64,000 bases of DNA from Triparma columacea. Lineage: Eukaryota > Sar > Bolidophyceae > Parmales > Triparmaceae. Location: the NCBI GenBank assembly GCA_030267965.1, contig BRYA01000271.1, forward strand, positions 1 through 64,000. Direction: 5' to 3'. Below the pieces are notes generated by a model. It saw nothing but the letters and a program-made list of their open reading frames with translations, had not been told where the DNA came from and made no database searches. The translations under genes were made by a program, and so were the position numbers. This document shows positions 23,678-34,974 of this stretch, in pieces; the first letter of the stretch is position 1; the number at the start of each line of letters is the position of its first letter.

Positions 23678-23926
23678 ATACTGTGTAACTTAAGGATGAG
23701 GGAGCTCAGGGTTGAACAAAAACGCATGCTGGAGAAGGAAGTCATTTGGAAGAGCGTCCATCCTAGTATGAAGACGTGCGAATCGCTGCTCAGGGGGCAG
23801 GAAGAGATGGCAATGTTGGATGCCGCCCAGTGCAGCATCACAATTGCGGACAAGCTGAAAATGATAAGCTGAAAGTACACTGGGAAAATGTTACAAGCAA
23901 CAATAATACACCCTTTGTTAAGACCT

Positions 23927-26447
23927 CTAACAAACCCATGCCATCTGCCAGCCGTAATAAAACCTCTTGCAGTCTAGCCTTCCATCCATATATTCCTTGA
24001 CCAACCTTCCTTTGCCCCTAACCCCTACACTTTCGTCGTACACCCAAGGTCTACCTGGCTGTTCTCTCTCAAACTCGTAAAACAACTCCCGGATTTCCTC
24101 TGCAGAGGAGAGGTTCTCAATCATGTTGTCGTCCACTAGAACAATGCCTCCAGCAGAAAGCATTGGGAGGATGGCCTCGAGCTCCCTAAAAGCATGTAAA
24201 GCGGGAGCGTCGTCCCCCCCGTTGCCACCTTCCCAGTTCTCCGTCGTCACATCCCATGAATCCAAGTAGATTACATCCACAGTTTCCCCAGTCTCTTCCA
24301 TCATCGCCGCCAGGTTCTTGAGGGTCTCAACTGAATCCCCGTTGATGACTTTAACCTTGTCACTGGTAATACGCCTGGCCCTTTCGCAGCCATTCTTGTC
24401 AAGGTCGATCGAGATAACCCCTCCACTCCTGCCTCCAGTGTTCACAAATCTGTCCCACATCAAGGTGCTTTGTCCGGATTCCATCCAGTGGTTGAAACCT
24501 TGCGTGGTTCCCGTTTCTATAATGTTGTAGCTCGATTTCTCCATCTTCAAGAGAAGATCAAAGACTGCGTAGAAGGAATCCTTCCTCATATCCAATACCT
24601 TGTAGAAAGATTCCATGAACTCTTCCCTCCACTCCTTCATACTATTCCACGCCCCCTCTGCCTCGAACCACTTCAAGATGGTATTTTGGAACTCTTTGTT
24701 CCTAAAGGACCTCTTTCCATTGAGGGAGAAAATCTCGCTGACCGGCTTTATTACATCCGTGCTGAACATGTAGTTCCCGACCCTGCTATTTCCTAGCACA
24801 ACCTTGCCCCTCCCCGCTCTTCCGAGCTGCCCCGAGATGTAGTCGTCATCGACGTAGAATGCTTCCACAGGATGGTACAGGTAAGAGAACATTGCCGGTG
24901 CGTGCAAGAGCGCTCTTCTATAGGCGATGCCAGTGACTCCACCTAGGACATCAACTTCTAGGTCTTCTTCCAGGCCCTGAGAATCAAACTTTACGTACCC
25001 CTCGCCTCCAGGGTTGACCCTGTATCCAACGTAGCCAACGGCCTTGTCTGGGTAGCGAATGGCTGCCTTGTAGAGGTCCTCTAGGTAAAAGTCGGGATAA
25101 AACACGTCGTCGTCAACAGTCACAATGATAGTCGAGGGGTCCGTCTCCTCTAGGAGAGTTGGCAGCAACTTGGTGGCGGGCCCGTAGTCATTCTTTACAA
25201 CATTGAGTACGACAATCGACCTCTGGGCATTGTCGAGACTTTCAATGTACTGGTGAAGATTTTCGGGAATCGAATATGCCTTTCCTTCTCGTACGGAGTA
25301 AGTGGGAAGATTCACGTAAATTTTGTCAGGGAGCTTTGTCTGCCCGCGGAGAAAGTAATTCAAAGTCTGAGTTACATGCTCGAGCCTCCCAGGGAGGGAC
25401 GTGAAGGAAACCACAACGCGAGGTGTGGATGCATCGTTGGGGGGCACGTCTGGGTCGTCTTCGATCCCTAGGTATTGCTTCGCGACCATCACAAGAGCTT
25501 CAGTGACTCCCAGTACGTCAGGACATTTTTCGTACCAGCAGAACGCGATCGCAGCCTCCATAGGCGTCTCGCCCTCCCAGACTCTCAGGTAACGTTTGTT
25601 GATAGTGTGCGGTGTGTAGGTGGTCCATCCGTTGATATCTGTTATCTGAAGTTCGAGGAGGAGACGAGGTACAGAAGGGAGGTTTTTCTGAGAGGCTGTC
25701 AGGACCAAGTTCTCGATATATGCGTGATCGCAGTCGGTGCCACTTCCTATTGTGTTGCAGTACCTCGCTGTGACCTGCTTCGGGTCGTGGTGCTTGCGGA
25801 ACACTATCTCCCCACCAGATTCAGAATTCAACGTGTTGTAGTCGTCCAAAACGACGGGAACGTAGTACCGTGCGCCCGGCGGGATGTCTGAGGAAGAAAT
25901 AGAGAATATAGACTCGCAGGTATTCCTCAGCTGTTCGCATTCATCGCCGCTGATCTTGTGCACATCACAAAACCTGCGCCCCCCCTCCCAGTCCTTATCA
26001 AAAAGCACCCATCTTCCGTCTCCGTAGTCATTCTTTATCGATCCCAGGGCTTTGGGTGAGGAGCGAGAGGAAGAGCGGCGGAGAGTAAGGATCTCGTCGT
26101 GCAGTATTTCGGGGCAACTGAAGCCCTCAACCTGAGAGAGCGAGGAGGAAGTTAGTTAAGTGCCCAGTCAATGGCGGGTGAGGGGAGAAGAACATTGATA
26201 GGGCATGTTGGTGGGTCGTTCAAACTTTGCAACTTGGCCTCACCGTGCCGTCGAGACCGTTCTCTTCACAAGCCTTCCTGGCACAAACCCCAGCATCCAT
26301 CGTCCCAGAGCATGTTATGATAACTTCATGTGTGGAGTCCGCGAACGCGATTGGAAATGATACAGATGGGACTGGATCTGTGTTAACCAACAGGTAACGT
26401 GATGAAATAGAGAGGAGTTGCAGGAGGAGAGCTTGAATGCGGCGCAT
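23927..26447 (-). CDS. Glycosyltransferase-methyltransferase fusion, secreted or Golgi (2 exons)
   Basis: Exons 26447-26244 and 26131-23927, phase 0, 802 aa. A signal peptide (MRRIQALLLQLLSISS) is followed by a Cys-containing N-terminal region. A GT-A glycosyltransferase-like part starts near residue 305 (VVVSFTSLPGRL), has a metal-binding DDD in TVDDDVFYPDF near residue 407, and a second acidic patch FYVDDDYISG. From about residue 600 a class I SAM-dependent methyltransferase (Methyltransf_24-like) follows: NIIETGTTQGF, VISIDLDKN, VDVIYLDSWD, IVLVDDN. One chain could therefore transfer and methylate a sugar, probably in the Golgi; this pairing is inferred from domain order. The stop is followed by an AATAAA-like sequence only on the other strand. 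Confidence 0.75.
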
Positions 26448-26520
26448 ATTTATTTGTCAAAAAAAAAATCACAATAAGTGACTTTGTGACTTCATTGCAA
26501 CAGACGACGTTTAAAATGTT

Positions 26521-27698
26521 TCACACCGTCCCAAGTTTTGCCTCCTTTATCAAACCTGCAAGATGTCCCATGAAGTTAACCCACAAAATCTTTACCATGC
26601 CGTTTCCCCAAAGGTCAAAGCTGGTAATTCCGCAATTGTAAGTGCGGAACACGGTCCTGTTCTGGTCGCCAGCGGTGGGGATGCCCATTAGAACCTCTAA
26701 GAGGTAGTCAATGAAGTCTCCGTGCACTACCATGTAAATGCATCTATCCTTTCCCTGCGACGATGAGACGGGGTTGGGGGGAGGGAGAGGAAGGGGGGGA
26801 AGGGGAGAGGGGGGAGAGGTTATTGAATTGCAATCAAGACTCGTACCAATTATACAGTGGGCGACCCCCATCTCGAACTCGGATCCCCCCGCTGCCGTGC
26901 TCACCTCCTTCTCGCACTCCCCTGCCATCCTCGTCAGCTCTTTCGCCACCCCCTTGATCCTCGTGAGGGCGGCGTCCTTGGTCTCCTTCGAAGGGAGGGT
27001 GTACCAACCAGCCTCACTCGGCTCATTGTACCACGTATCATAGCCAAACTGCTTTTTAACGTCTCCCCTCGTCAGCCCCCCCACCGACTGGTTTTCCTTG
27101 TAACACCCTCCCACTTCAAATATATCATCCCAAACCACAACCTGCACGTCAGGAAGCTTGCGAGCAGTCGGAGCAGAAGTTTGAAGTGTCCTGAGGAACG
27201 GAGACACGTAAAGCGTGTCCGGGTTCTTAATCAAGGCATTGCAGTCCTGACCAGAGAGATAACAAGATGTAGCCTCAGCCTGTTCCTTCCCCAGAGCTGT
27301 CAAGGGAGGGTCCGCAAAACGACCGGCCTTGTAAGCTGCCGGACCAATCTCAGACAAGATGTTGTTCTCACTTTCTCCGTGCCTTTTTGGGGGGAGGAGG
27401 AAGGGGGGTGGAGGAAAGAGGGGGAATGAGGGGTAAGAAAAGACAACAAAGACAACAAGAAACCGAAGGAAACTCGGTGTATGATACGAAAAGATCAAAT
27501 CGCCTGCGTTCAGGAGTCTTATGCTTTCGTAACCTTACTCCAATGGCTCCAGAGTCCTTCTCATCTGTATCTTTTGGTTTCTCACCGGATTAAAGTGACT
27601 CTAAGTCGAGGAGGAAGGGAAGCAGTCGTGAAACGGAAGGCGGGTTGTAGGAGCAGTGAGGTCAATGCAAGCCTCCTTGTAACAGCGGCGATGATCAT
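26521..27698 (-). CDS. Histidine phosphatase (phosphoglycerate-mutase-like) family protein (2 exons)
   Basis: Exons 27698-27586 and 27382-26521. The splice rebuilds the catalytic RHG motif exactly: exon 1 ends in ...VTLIR and exon 2 begins HGESENN, with the Arg codon split 2+1. Total about 324 aa. A second catalytic-type motif, VVHGDFIDYLL, lies near the C-terminus. The N-terminus (MIIAAVTRRLALTSLL) looks like a signal or organelle targeting sequence. Members dephosphorylate small molecules or proteins; the substrate is unknown. A proline-rich stretch (about 26850-26760) looks like an intron in composition, with a polypyrimidine tract and CGCAG. Its GT donors are in the wrong phase, so I leave it as coding. 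Confidence 0.75.
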
Positions 27699-27776
27699 TT
27701 GTGTAGGGCAGCGAAAGTGTTGTTGGCTTCAATTTGCCTTAATTTGCCCTCACACAACTCCTTTTAAAAAATCCTT

Positions 27777-28547
27777 ATGGTCAATGTGAGATGGTGTGTA
27801 TTACTGCTAATGGTTTCACTGGCTACATTAGCAACGCCCCTTCGATTGGTAGCTGTATCTCGGCCTTATTCCATCAATTCCCAACAAAGCCTTGGACAGC
27901 TCGCGACTAAGTTGGGCCAAAGTTCATTGGGGAGGACGACTGTGGTTCTACGGGTAGATAGCGTTGATGAGTGTATTAAGTATATTCAGTATATTGGCTC
28001 TCTTTGTGATAATACAACGCTGGATTTGAGGGTCAACTGCCCTGAGGTGCTGAGTTACATTCTTGAGGGCAGGGAGCTTCCTAACGAGTTGGAACGGGCT
28101 GTGGGTGGCTTCCACTTTAAGGAACTGGCACTTCTGTCTGGTGGGGGTGTTTGTGAGCATGCTTTTGAGTACTTCAAGGAGAGGCAGTGGGAGGTGAGCT
28201 TTAGTTCGCATTCTGTTGAAAATTACGACTCCTGCTACTCCCGTTTGGTGTCGAGCGGGCTCCGACCTGACTTCTTTCTAGTCGGAACGATGTACGAAAC
28301 AAACAGCCATCCCGAAAAGGGTGCAAATGTGGAGGGAATTGAACTTCTGAGGTCTGTCAGGAGGTTGCATGATGAGAGGCGCAGGGGGGCAGAGATTGTG
28401 GGGATTGGCGGGATAGATGTGGAGGGGGGGAAGATTAGGGACGTCTTGAATGCGGGGGGTGATGGTGTGGCAGTGATTGGCGCGTTGTTTGGAGCTGACG
28501 ACTCGGGTGAAGTGCTAGAGAGGCTATGGGAGAAGATGGAACAGTGA
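27777..28547 (+). CDS. ThiE/TenI-like TIM-barrel protein (thiamine phosphate synthase family)
   Basis: A single exon of 256 aa. The hydrophobic N-terminus (VLLLMVSLATLATPLRL) suggests a signal or plastid presequence. The C-terminal half follows the ThiE/TenI phosphate-binding end of the barrel: FFLVGTMYETNSHP, then EIVGIGGIDV and GDGVAVIGALFG. ThiE joins HMP-diphosphate and thiazole phosphate to thiamine phosphate, in plastids of algae. The N-terminal strands are weakly conserved and the diphosphate-binding residues are not all evident, so a TenI-like or degenerate member is possible. An alternative start is the internal ATG that begins MVSLATL. It lies back to back with the histidine phosphatase gene, 78 nt apart. 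Confidence 0.68.
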   Translation: MVNVRWCVLLLMVSLATLATPLRLVAVSRPYSINSQQSLGQLATKLGQSSLGRTTVVLRVDSVDECIKYIQYIGSLCDNTTLDLRVNCPEVLSYILEGRELPNELERAVGGFHFKELALLSGGGVCEHAFEYFKERQWEVSFSSHSVENYDSCYSRLVSSGLRPDFFLVGTMYETNSHPEKGANVEGIELLRSVRRLHDERRRGAEIVGIGGIDVEGGKIRDVLNAGGDGVAVIGALFGADDSGEVLERLWEKMEQ

Positions 28548-28591
28548 AAAGACAAGATAACAACAACAACAATTACAACAACAACGAAAAC

Positions 28592-30573
28592 TTACAGTCC
28601 CAATGCTGATCTGAGCACCTCGCCCATTCCCCCCTGGGCCTCGTAAACTTCTTTCCCCTTTTCACCAACTTTCCTCCTCTCTTGGTCCCCCTTTTCCCAC
28701 CACTCCTTGAGCACCTCTACCATGTCTTCTTTCTCTGCGAAGATTATTCCAGGCTCGTCGCCGCTGTAGGCTCCCTCCTCCTCAACGGCGTTCCTCTCGC
28801 ACAAGATAAATTTCCCCATTTCAAGAAGTTTCGAGAGTCTCGTGATTTTCCACTCCCCTTCTCCCCCGAAAGCGTTAAGGACGAGAACAATGGAGGACCT
28901 CGATATAACATCGTCAAGGGCGGAAAAGTAGAGTCCCCATGTGCTATCTGTCACAACGGTGACCTCGAAACCTGACCTCCTCAGTTGATTTATTATCCCC
29001 CTGCGGTACGGGGTGACTGTGCCGTAAAAGAGAATATCGATGTCGAATACCGTTCCATCGATCGATGGTGTCCCTGTCATTGTTCTCTCGTGCTTCAGTG
29101 GCACCAATTTTGCTTCGATTTCGTACTCTGAGGATAATGTCTCGACGTTCGATTGAGAATAGTCCCATACTTCAAACCTATCGTTCCCGTAAAGCCTCAG
29201 AATGTCGCCGTCCAACAGTCCCTGCTCGTGCTGTCCTCCTTGTCCTCCTCCCGCCCCTCTCTTCACGTGCTCAAAATTGTACAAAATTGTCCCCTCGGGC
29301 AGAATCGTTGGGTCCGCCAAAACAACGGGCACATCGTTGTGCTGGAAGGTTACCCGAGAGAGTAGGTGCGGCGCAATGACGATGATCTTCAGGCCCCCCT
29401 CCGCCCTCCTGTGAAGATTCTCCTTCGAGCACTCTCCCTGGCTGAACACAGGGCAGCGCAGAAGGGTGGGACTGAGCCCAATCCCCGACATGGAGGACAT
29501 GAGAGTCTTTATTACGTCTGAAAATACTGCGTAGGACGTTCCTGCTTCCACGTCTGGTTCTACGAGCATGATGGTCACGCTCGATCCTCGGAAAGGAGGT
29601 GTTTCCAGGGCCTCCTCTTCGTCGCTAGGGCCATACATGGCCAGGCTCCTCCTTTCCCCTGCCTCGCTGCCGGTGATGACGACACCGCCCTCCCCGAGGG
29701 TGACCAAAAGCGGATTTGACGTGTTGCCATAGGCTGCAAATTGCATTCTCGAGTACTGCAGGAAGACGTCCACCTGCACTCCCTGTTGAGGAACTGGAGA
29801 GTACGAGAAAGGGCACGTTGACGGGGCAGTCTTTGGAACGTAGACGACGACGGATGGTACTTCGCCGTTCCTGGCGAGTGCCAGGATGGAGTCAAGAGGT
29901 ATCAAGTCGGGATGGTCCTCAAACGATGTTGAGGGGAAGAAGGAGAGAGAGAGATCCTTGTATCCCATGGCTGTGGTTGGGTAGGGGGTTGGGACGGGAG
30001 TGAGCTTGTATCTCCACCCGATCAATCAAACGGGCTCAACCTACTCTTGACGGTCTTTCTGAGGGAACACACTGCTTTGTAAGCAGTCGCCTCAGCAATA
30101 AATGCAATGTCGTATTTGGTCTCCTTGTCGACCAAGCAAGTTACCTTCATAAGGCAATTCATCAACCTCCCGCCCCTACAATCCACAACAAAGCGCCTCA
30201 CTACAGGGGTTTGCCCCAACAAGAGGGTGGACTTTCGGACAGCATCCCAGAGCTGGTGGCTGTAATCGTCCCCGAGACTGTGAGCGGTCCGAAATGAAGC
30301 CAAGGATGACGTAGGGTCGTCCCCTCGTCGCAATTCAAAATAAGTGTCTCTCCCATTCACAATTATAGGTATGGACAGGACGATGGGGGGAGGGGGGGAA
30401 GAGGTTGATGTGAAGCCTTCCATGGACCCATCAGCAGCAACCGAAGCTTGGGTCGGCGAAGACAGACATTCCGGTGAGTGTCGTAGTAGCAAGAGGACGA
30501 TGAGGATAAAGAATTTCATTTTCGGCACTCTTGTCCTTTTCTTCAATGTCTCAGGCTTTCTTGGATTGGCCAT
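28592..30573 (-). CDS. Glycosyltransferase-like protein, CgeB/GT1-like C-terminal domain (2 exons)
   Basis: Exons 30573-30045 and 29970-28592, joined in phase 1 by a 74-nt intron with a good pyrimidine tract; 635 aa. Read without splicing, the two parts look like frameshifted overlapping ORFs. The N-terminal MKFFILIVLLLL is a signal peptide or anchor; an ATG at 30519 would start exactly there. The C-terminal third (about residues 490-635) resembles glycosyl-transferase group 1 variants of the CgeB type: DIDILFYGTVTPYR, IINQLRRSGFEVTVV, SSIVLVLNAFGG, LSKLLEMGKFILCE. The central part (residues 200-480) is not recognised. A secretory glycosyltransferase is the likely role; donor and acceptor are unknown. 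Confidence 0.68.
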
Positions 30574-30646
30574 CTTTGTCGGTGTGGAATGAGGAAGGTT
30601 TTTGCAAAGTTGACGAAGCACTTCGAAAAAGTTTCTAAACCCTTCC

Positions 30647-33083
30647 ATGAAGCTCACTGCGGCCTTTCTGATTGCTCTGTTGGGTCATGAGGCCCTAGCC
30701 TTTACTCCTGCTACCTTCCAAAAGTCTACAACTAGAATTAGTCATCTTTTTTCCACCATGGAAGACCCGAAAAAAGTGAAGACGGAGAAGGCCAAAAAAC
30801 TTGCTAAATTGGAGATTTTGAAGATCGAATCGAACTCTCTAGTCACTCCACTTAAGGAGGTGAGTTGTTTTGGTGTATACTGTAGCCGTAGCAGACCTGT
30901 GAGATGTATTTTTCCCCTTCCTTTACCGGTGGAATTGCACAGTCGGTATTCCGCCTTTGCAAGAGAGAGCTCTTTGTGAGCTTTCATTGAGCTCTTGTGA
31001 GTTCTTCGTCGTCTTGCTTCGTGCGTACTCACCCCGTATCTATCGCCTTGCAGGAGATGCAAACTGAGGAGATTTTTGTCAACAAGGATGCCATGCAGGT
31101 GAGTGTGGAGGCAGGGGGGTGGGGTGGGAGGGTGGGGTGGGGGGAAGCGGGGAAACGGCGGAGCAGCGCGCGCGACAGTATGCGCACACACTAACACGCA
31201 CGCTACCTCTCTGTCCCTTAGATTCTCAAATACCATGGTTCCTATATGCAGACTGACAGAGAGAAGAAGGGCAAGGTGAGGAGAAGGAGAGGAGCGATGA
31301 CAATTGCGACAATATCTGTGATGAGAACTGACAGAACAACTGACACGACAATTGACCTTTCCACTTCACACCACAGCCGAAGGACTACCAGTTTATGCTC
31401 CGTCTGAAGCAGCCGGCCGGTGAGCTCGCTCCTGACCTATTCCTGCTACTGGACGACTTGAGCGAGAAGTATGGGCAGGGAGACCTGCGAGCTACGACTC
31501 GCCAGTGTTTTCAGCTTCACGGGGTTCTCAAGGGCGACCTCAAGACTGTCGTTTCCTCCATCATGAACATTGGGTCTTCCACTGTCGGTGCCTGCGGGGA
31601 TGTTTCCCGTAACGTCATGACGACCCCTGCCCCCTTTACCAGCCCCGACTACGAGGCTGCTAGGGAGTATTCCAAGGTTTTCGGTCACTTGTTCCGTCCC
31701 ATGACTACTGCCTTCTCGGAGATTTGGTTGGACGGCGAGAAAGCTGCTACAGTCGAGACCTGGGGTACCGAGGTTGGTGAAAAATTCAAGGTCGACGAGG
31801 TCATGAAGGTGAGAAATGAATTTACGAGACAATTAGCTCACTCTCTTGTCACTATCACCACCCATACCCACCACCGTCTAACCCCCAACCCTCAACCTTC
31901 GCTCCATTTTTCGCAGCACGACACAGGACGCGGCGTGGTCCTCCCTCATTCCGTTGAGCCTCTTTACGGCGATCGCTACCTCCCCCGCAAGTTCAAGATT
32001 GGCGTCACCGTGCCCGGGGACAACAGCCTCGACATTTACACAAACGACATTGGCGTCGTGGTCATTATGGACCCCGCCAACCCTTCGGAGGTTCTGGGTT
32101 TCAACGTCATGGTCGGTGGAGGGATGGGACGCACACACAACAAGGAGAACACGTTCGCGCGCGCCGCCGACCACCTTGGTTTTGTGCCGAAGGACGATAT
32201 AATGGAGTTGATGAAGTGCATCTTGGCGGCCCAGCGTGACCACGGCAACAGGGACGTCAGAGCAAACGCGAGAATGAAGTACCTCGTCCACACCCTCGGC
32301 ATCGATAGCTTCCGCAAGCTCGTTGAGTCCTACTTCGGCAAGGACATCCAGCCCTGGAGAGAGATGGAGCCTTGGAAATACGCCGATTGGATGGGATGGT
32401 GGGATCAGGGAGACGGCCGTATGTTCCTTGGAGTTCACGTGGACAACGGGAGGGTTAAGGACGAGGGTGATTTCAAGTTGAAGACTGCTCTCCGCGTTAT
32501 CACTGAGAAGTACAAGCGCCCCATGGTCATGTCCCCAACACAATCCATTCTTATCAGGGACATCGACCCTGCCGACAAGGATGACATCGATACGATCCTC
32601 CGCAGCCACGGAATCAAGGCTATCGAGGACGTTGACCCTCTCGCCCGCATGGCCATGGCCTGCCCCGCCCTTCCCCTCTGCGGCCTCGCTCAGACTGAAG
32701 CCGAGCGCAGGATGCCCTCCTATATTGAGCGCATCCGCGACGTCCTCGCAAAGCTGGATTTGGATGACGAGGAGATCCTCATGAGGATGACCGGCTGCCC
32801 CAACGGCTGTGCCCGCCCTTACATGGCAGAATTGGCCTTCGTGGGAGACGGAAACGATACCTACCAGCTTTGGTTCGGAGGAAGCCCTGTTTTGACCAGG
32901 ACCGCCTGGCCGTTCCTGGCGAAGATGAAGGACGTGGATTTGGAAAAGAGTTTGGAGCCTGTTTTTGCGATGTTCAAGGCGCAGAAGCACCAGTTTGAGG
33001 CATTTGGGGACTTCACTCATCGCGTAGGAGCCGCTAAGATTGAGGAGTTTTGCAAGACGTATGACAATGTTCACTTCGTGTGA
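30647..33083 (+). CDS. SIR: Ferredoxin-sulfite reductase, plastid-targeted (5 exons)
   Basis: Exons 30647-30859, 31054-31098, 31222-31275, 31377-31808, 31917-33083; every intron is phase 0; 636 aa. It reduces sulfite to sulfide with ferredoxin in plastid sulfur assimilation. The N-terminus is a textbook bipartite presequence: a signal peptide ending HEALAFTPATF, then a Ser/Thr/Arg-rich transit region. Siroheme/4Fe-4S ligands are visible as CPALPLC near residue 495 and CPNGC near residue 540, in the sulfite reductase contexts ACPALPLCGLAQTEAER and MTGCPNGCARPYMAE. These distinguish it from nitrite reductase. An early repeat half carries TRQCFQLHGVLK. Length and order match plant and algal SIR. 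G/C-biased codons suggest high expression. Confidence 0.93.
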
Positions 33084-33318
33084 GCACAAGCGGGGGGGCG
33101 TGGGAAGGGAGTGCACTGTGCAATTTGTCAGTGATGGTATTTGAGTTGTTTAGTAGAGAGCGAAACGAAAGACGACACAAAGTGAAAGATTGCTACAAAC
33201 CTATATAAGCCCGTCTTTACAGAAGCTATAGGGGACGTGTCCCTCAAAGGTTTGGAAAGTGATTCATCAAGGAATAATACGCTGAATGTTTGCACAAAAT
33301 TGGAATGCACAGAAATAT

Positions 33319-34085
33319 TTAAAACTCGCAGGATCTCCTCGTGTGCTGCGGTACCCCTTCCATCCTGTATCCCTCGTCAAAGTATGGCTCTATTCCTACT
33401 CGAAAGTCCAGAGACACTCGTGTATGGGGTGAATTATTTGGGGGGGCGTAGTGCCTATTTCTCGTGCCGTGGAACATGTGAATTGTGTGGAGCGGCCCAT
33501 CAAGGGGCTTGAAGTCCCCCTTTTCGGGTGAACTCTCCACCATCAACGCGCACTGTGTCTTCTCGAAATCGGTCAGCTGGACCCAGAAATTTATTTCCCC
33601 ATCCTGGTGGCCATAAATAGCGTCGTTATGGGTCTTTGTGGTTGGGGGGTAAGGGAAGGAGCGGAACCAGTCTCAGCTTTTCGTCCACAACTCACCTTGC
33701 CGTGATGGGGGGAGGGCCCAGGCTGCAACCGAAGGGAGGGAGGGTACTGGTACCAGTATGTCGTTGGGGTAGGAAGTGACCCCACTTCTTTGATGTGAGG
33801 AATCACCGCGTTAACGATTACATCCTCATATATTGAGAGCAAAGAAGGGCATGAGGCCACTGCAGAATACAACTTCTGACGAGCCTTAAAGTTCCTAAAT
33901 ACGTCAGTCGTTACAACATAGGAATGGAGATCGGCGAGATCTGCGGTAGGGAAGTGACCAATGTTGAGAGTTGCCAAAAGCTTGGACACTTCTCCGACGA
34001 GAGGAACAAGATCTGTTCTAATTGAAGAGGGCATTAGGAGGTTCTGTGGAAGAGATGGGGGGCTCTCTGCCTTAGCCATATCCAT
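33319..34085 (-). CDS. StrG/phytanoyl-CoA-dioxygenase-like Fe(II) enzyme (2 exons)
   Basis: Exons 34085-33696 and 33633-33319, phase 0, 234 aa. Exon 2 holds the jelly-roll core: THNDAIYGHQDGEINFWVQL, then MVESSPEKGDF, then RHYAPPN and TRVSLDFRV. This order matches StrG-like and PhyH-like dioxygenases, where a His/Asp pair and a later His bind iron. Candidate ligands are His in THND or GHQD and His in NRHY. The substrate is unknown. Exon 1 is helical with no recognised domain. The start at 34085 (MDMAKAES) is the first ATG in frame and leaves 86 nt to the divergent ferredoxin-like gene. Confidence 0.68.
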
Positions 34086-34171
34086 CTCGCTCTGTCGAGG
34101 CTGCCTTCGCTTCTTTGTTGAGGGACAAATAAACAATCTGGCAGAAAAGAGAAAGAAGCAAATAATAAGAA

Positions 34172-34945
34172 ATGATGAAACTGGTTAAAATCTTGTTGCT
34201 TGCGCCAATAATTGCTAATGCGTATCGTGTTACCTTTTTGAAACGGGTAAATCCCGGTGGTAACGCTGTGAAGGCTTATGTCAATGTGGAAAAAGGTGAA
34301 ACGATCCTTGATGCTCTCGAGAGAGAATCTATTCACAATATTGGCCGCATTCCACTTAGTAGGGACTGTTCGAGGGGGTCTTGTTTGGTGAGTTCGGTCG
34401 CGTTTTGGTCGTGGTTCAATCCCAGTGCCTGTAACTCACATAATTCACATAATTGTTCCCCCTATTCCCCACACACTCCACACTCACGCCTTGTGTGCAA
34501 TCCATTACTTCAGACATGCGCATGTAGAATAGCTCGTAGCTCTCAATCCAACGTTTACAAGGAGGCTCGACCGATCCCTACTATTCCTAATGATGCCAAG
34601 GTGAGGAAAAGCCGTACCTTGTCGGAGGTAGTAGTGCATCTCGCCCATCTCACCCATCTCACCCATCTCGCGCATCTCGCCCATCTCACCCACCGTTGCG
34701 GCTCGCAGGTAAAGAATTACATCCTCCCTTGCAATTCTGTTCCTGTGAATGATAATCTGGTGATTGAGTGGGATGATGACGGGACGATCCAAGATGATCT
34801 CTGGAAACTTGTCATGCAGGAGAGGTTTTCAGACAAGTTGCACCTGGGGAACGATGCTGCAGCAAAGGAGATAAGTCGGTGGGCGAGAAGTCAGAAGGAC
34901 GACTGGGTCAGGAAGACGGAGAAGACTTTAGAGGAAGATTTATAG
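34172..34945 (+). CDS. Plant-type 2Fe-2S ferredoxin-like protein (3 exons)
   Basis: Exons 34172-34387, 34514-34600, 34709-34945, phase 0, 179 aa. The N-terminus (MMKLVKILLLAPIIANAYRVTF) is a short signal peptide, so plastid or secretory import is likely. The ferredoxin cluster ligands follow the C-x4-C-x2-C...C pattern: Cys66, Cys71, Cys74 and Cys109. The first two sit at the end of exon 1 (CSRGSC) and the third starts exon 2, so the cluster loop is split by an intron. The C-terminal 60 residues (LWKLVMQERF...RKTEKTLEEDL) are helical and charged and are not part of a standard ferredoxin. A role as an electron carrier is likely; the partner is unknown. Confidence 0.75.
   Translation: MMKLVKILLLAPIIANAYRVTFLKRVNPGGNAVKAYVNVEKGETILDALERESIHNIGRIPLSRDCSRGSCLVSSVAFWSWFNPSACNSHNSHNCSPYSPHTPHSRLVCNPLLQTCACRIARSSQSNVYKEARPIPTIPNDAKVRKSRTLSEVVVHLAHLTHLTHLAHLAHLTHRCGSQVKNYILPCNSVPVNDNLVIEWDDDGTIQDDLWKLVMQERFSDKLHLGNDAAAKEISRWARSQKDDWVRKTEKTLEEDL
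34620..34700. repeat. 10-bp minisatellite in intron 2 of the ferredoxin-like gene
   Basis: Six or more copies of a 10-nt unit, CATCTCGCCC or CATCTCACCC, directly upstream of the acceptor of exon 3. The repeat supplies most of the pyrimidine-rich tract. Confidence 0.8.
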
Positions 34946-34974
34946 CACAACATCACACATCTTCTTCTATTCCT

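Noticed and set aside
30022..30657. A frameshift or two separate genes at 30022-30025
   Set aside because: A 74-nt intron (30044-29971) with a GTAGG donor, pyrimidine tract and CACAG acceptor joins both frames in phase 1, so a single spliced gene explains it.
30647..33083. Ferredoxin-nitrite reductase
   Set aside because: The Cys motifs and surrounding residues (ACPALPLCGLAQTEAER, GCPNGCARPYMAE) are those of sulfite reductase.
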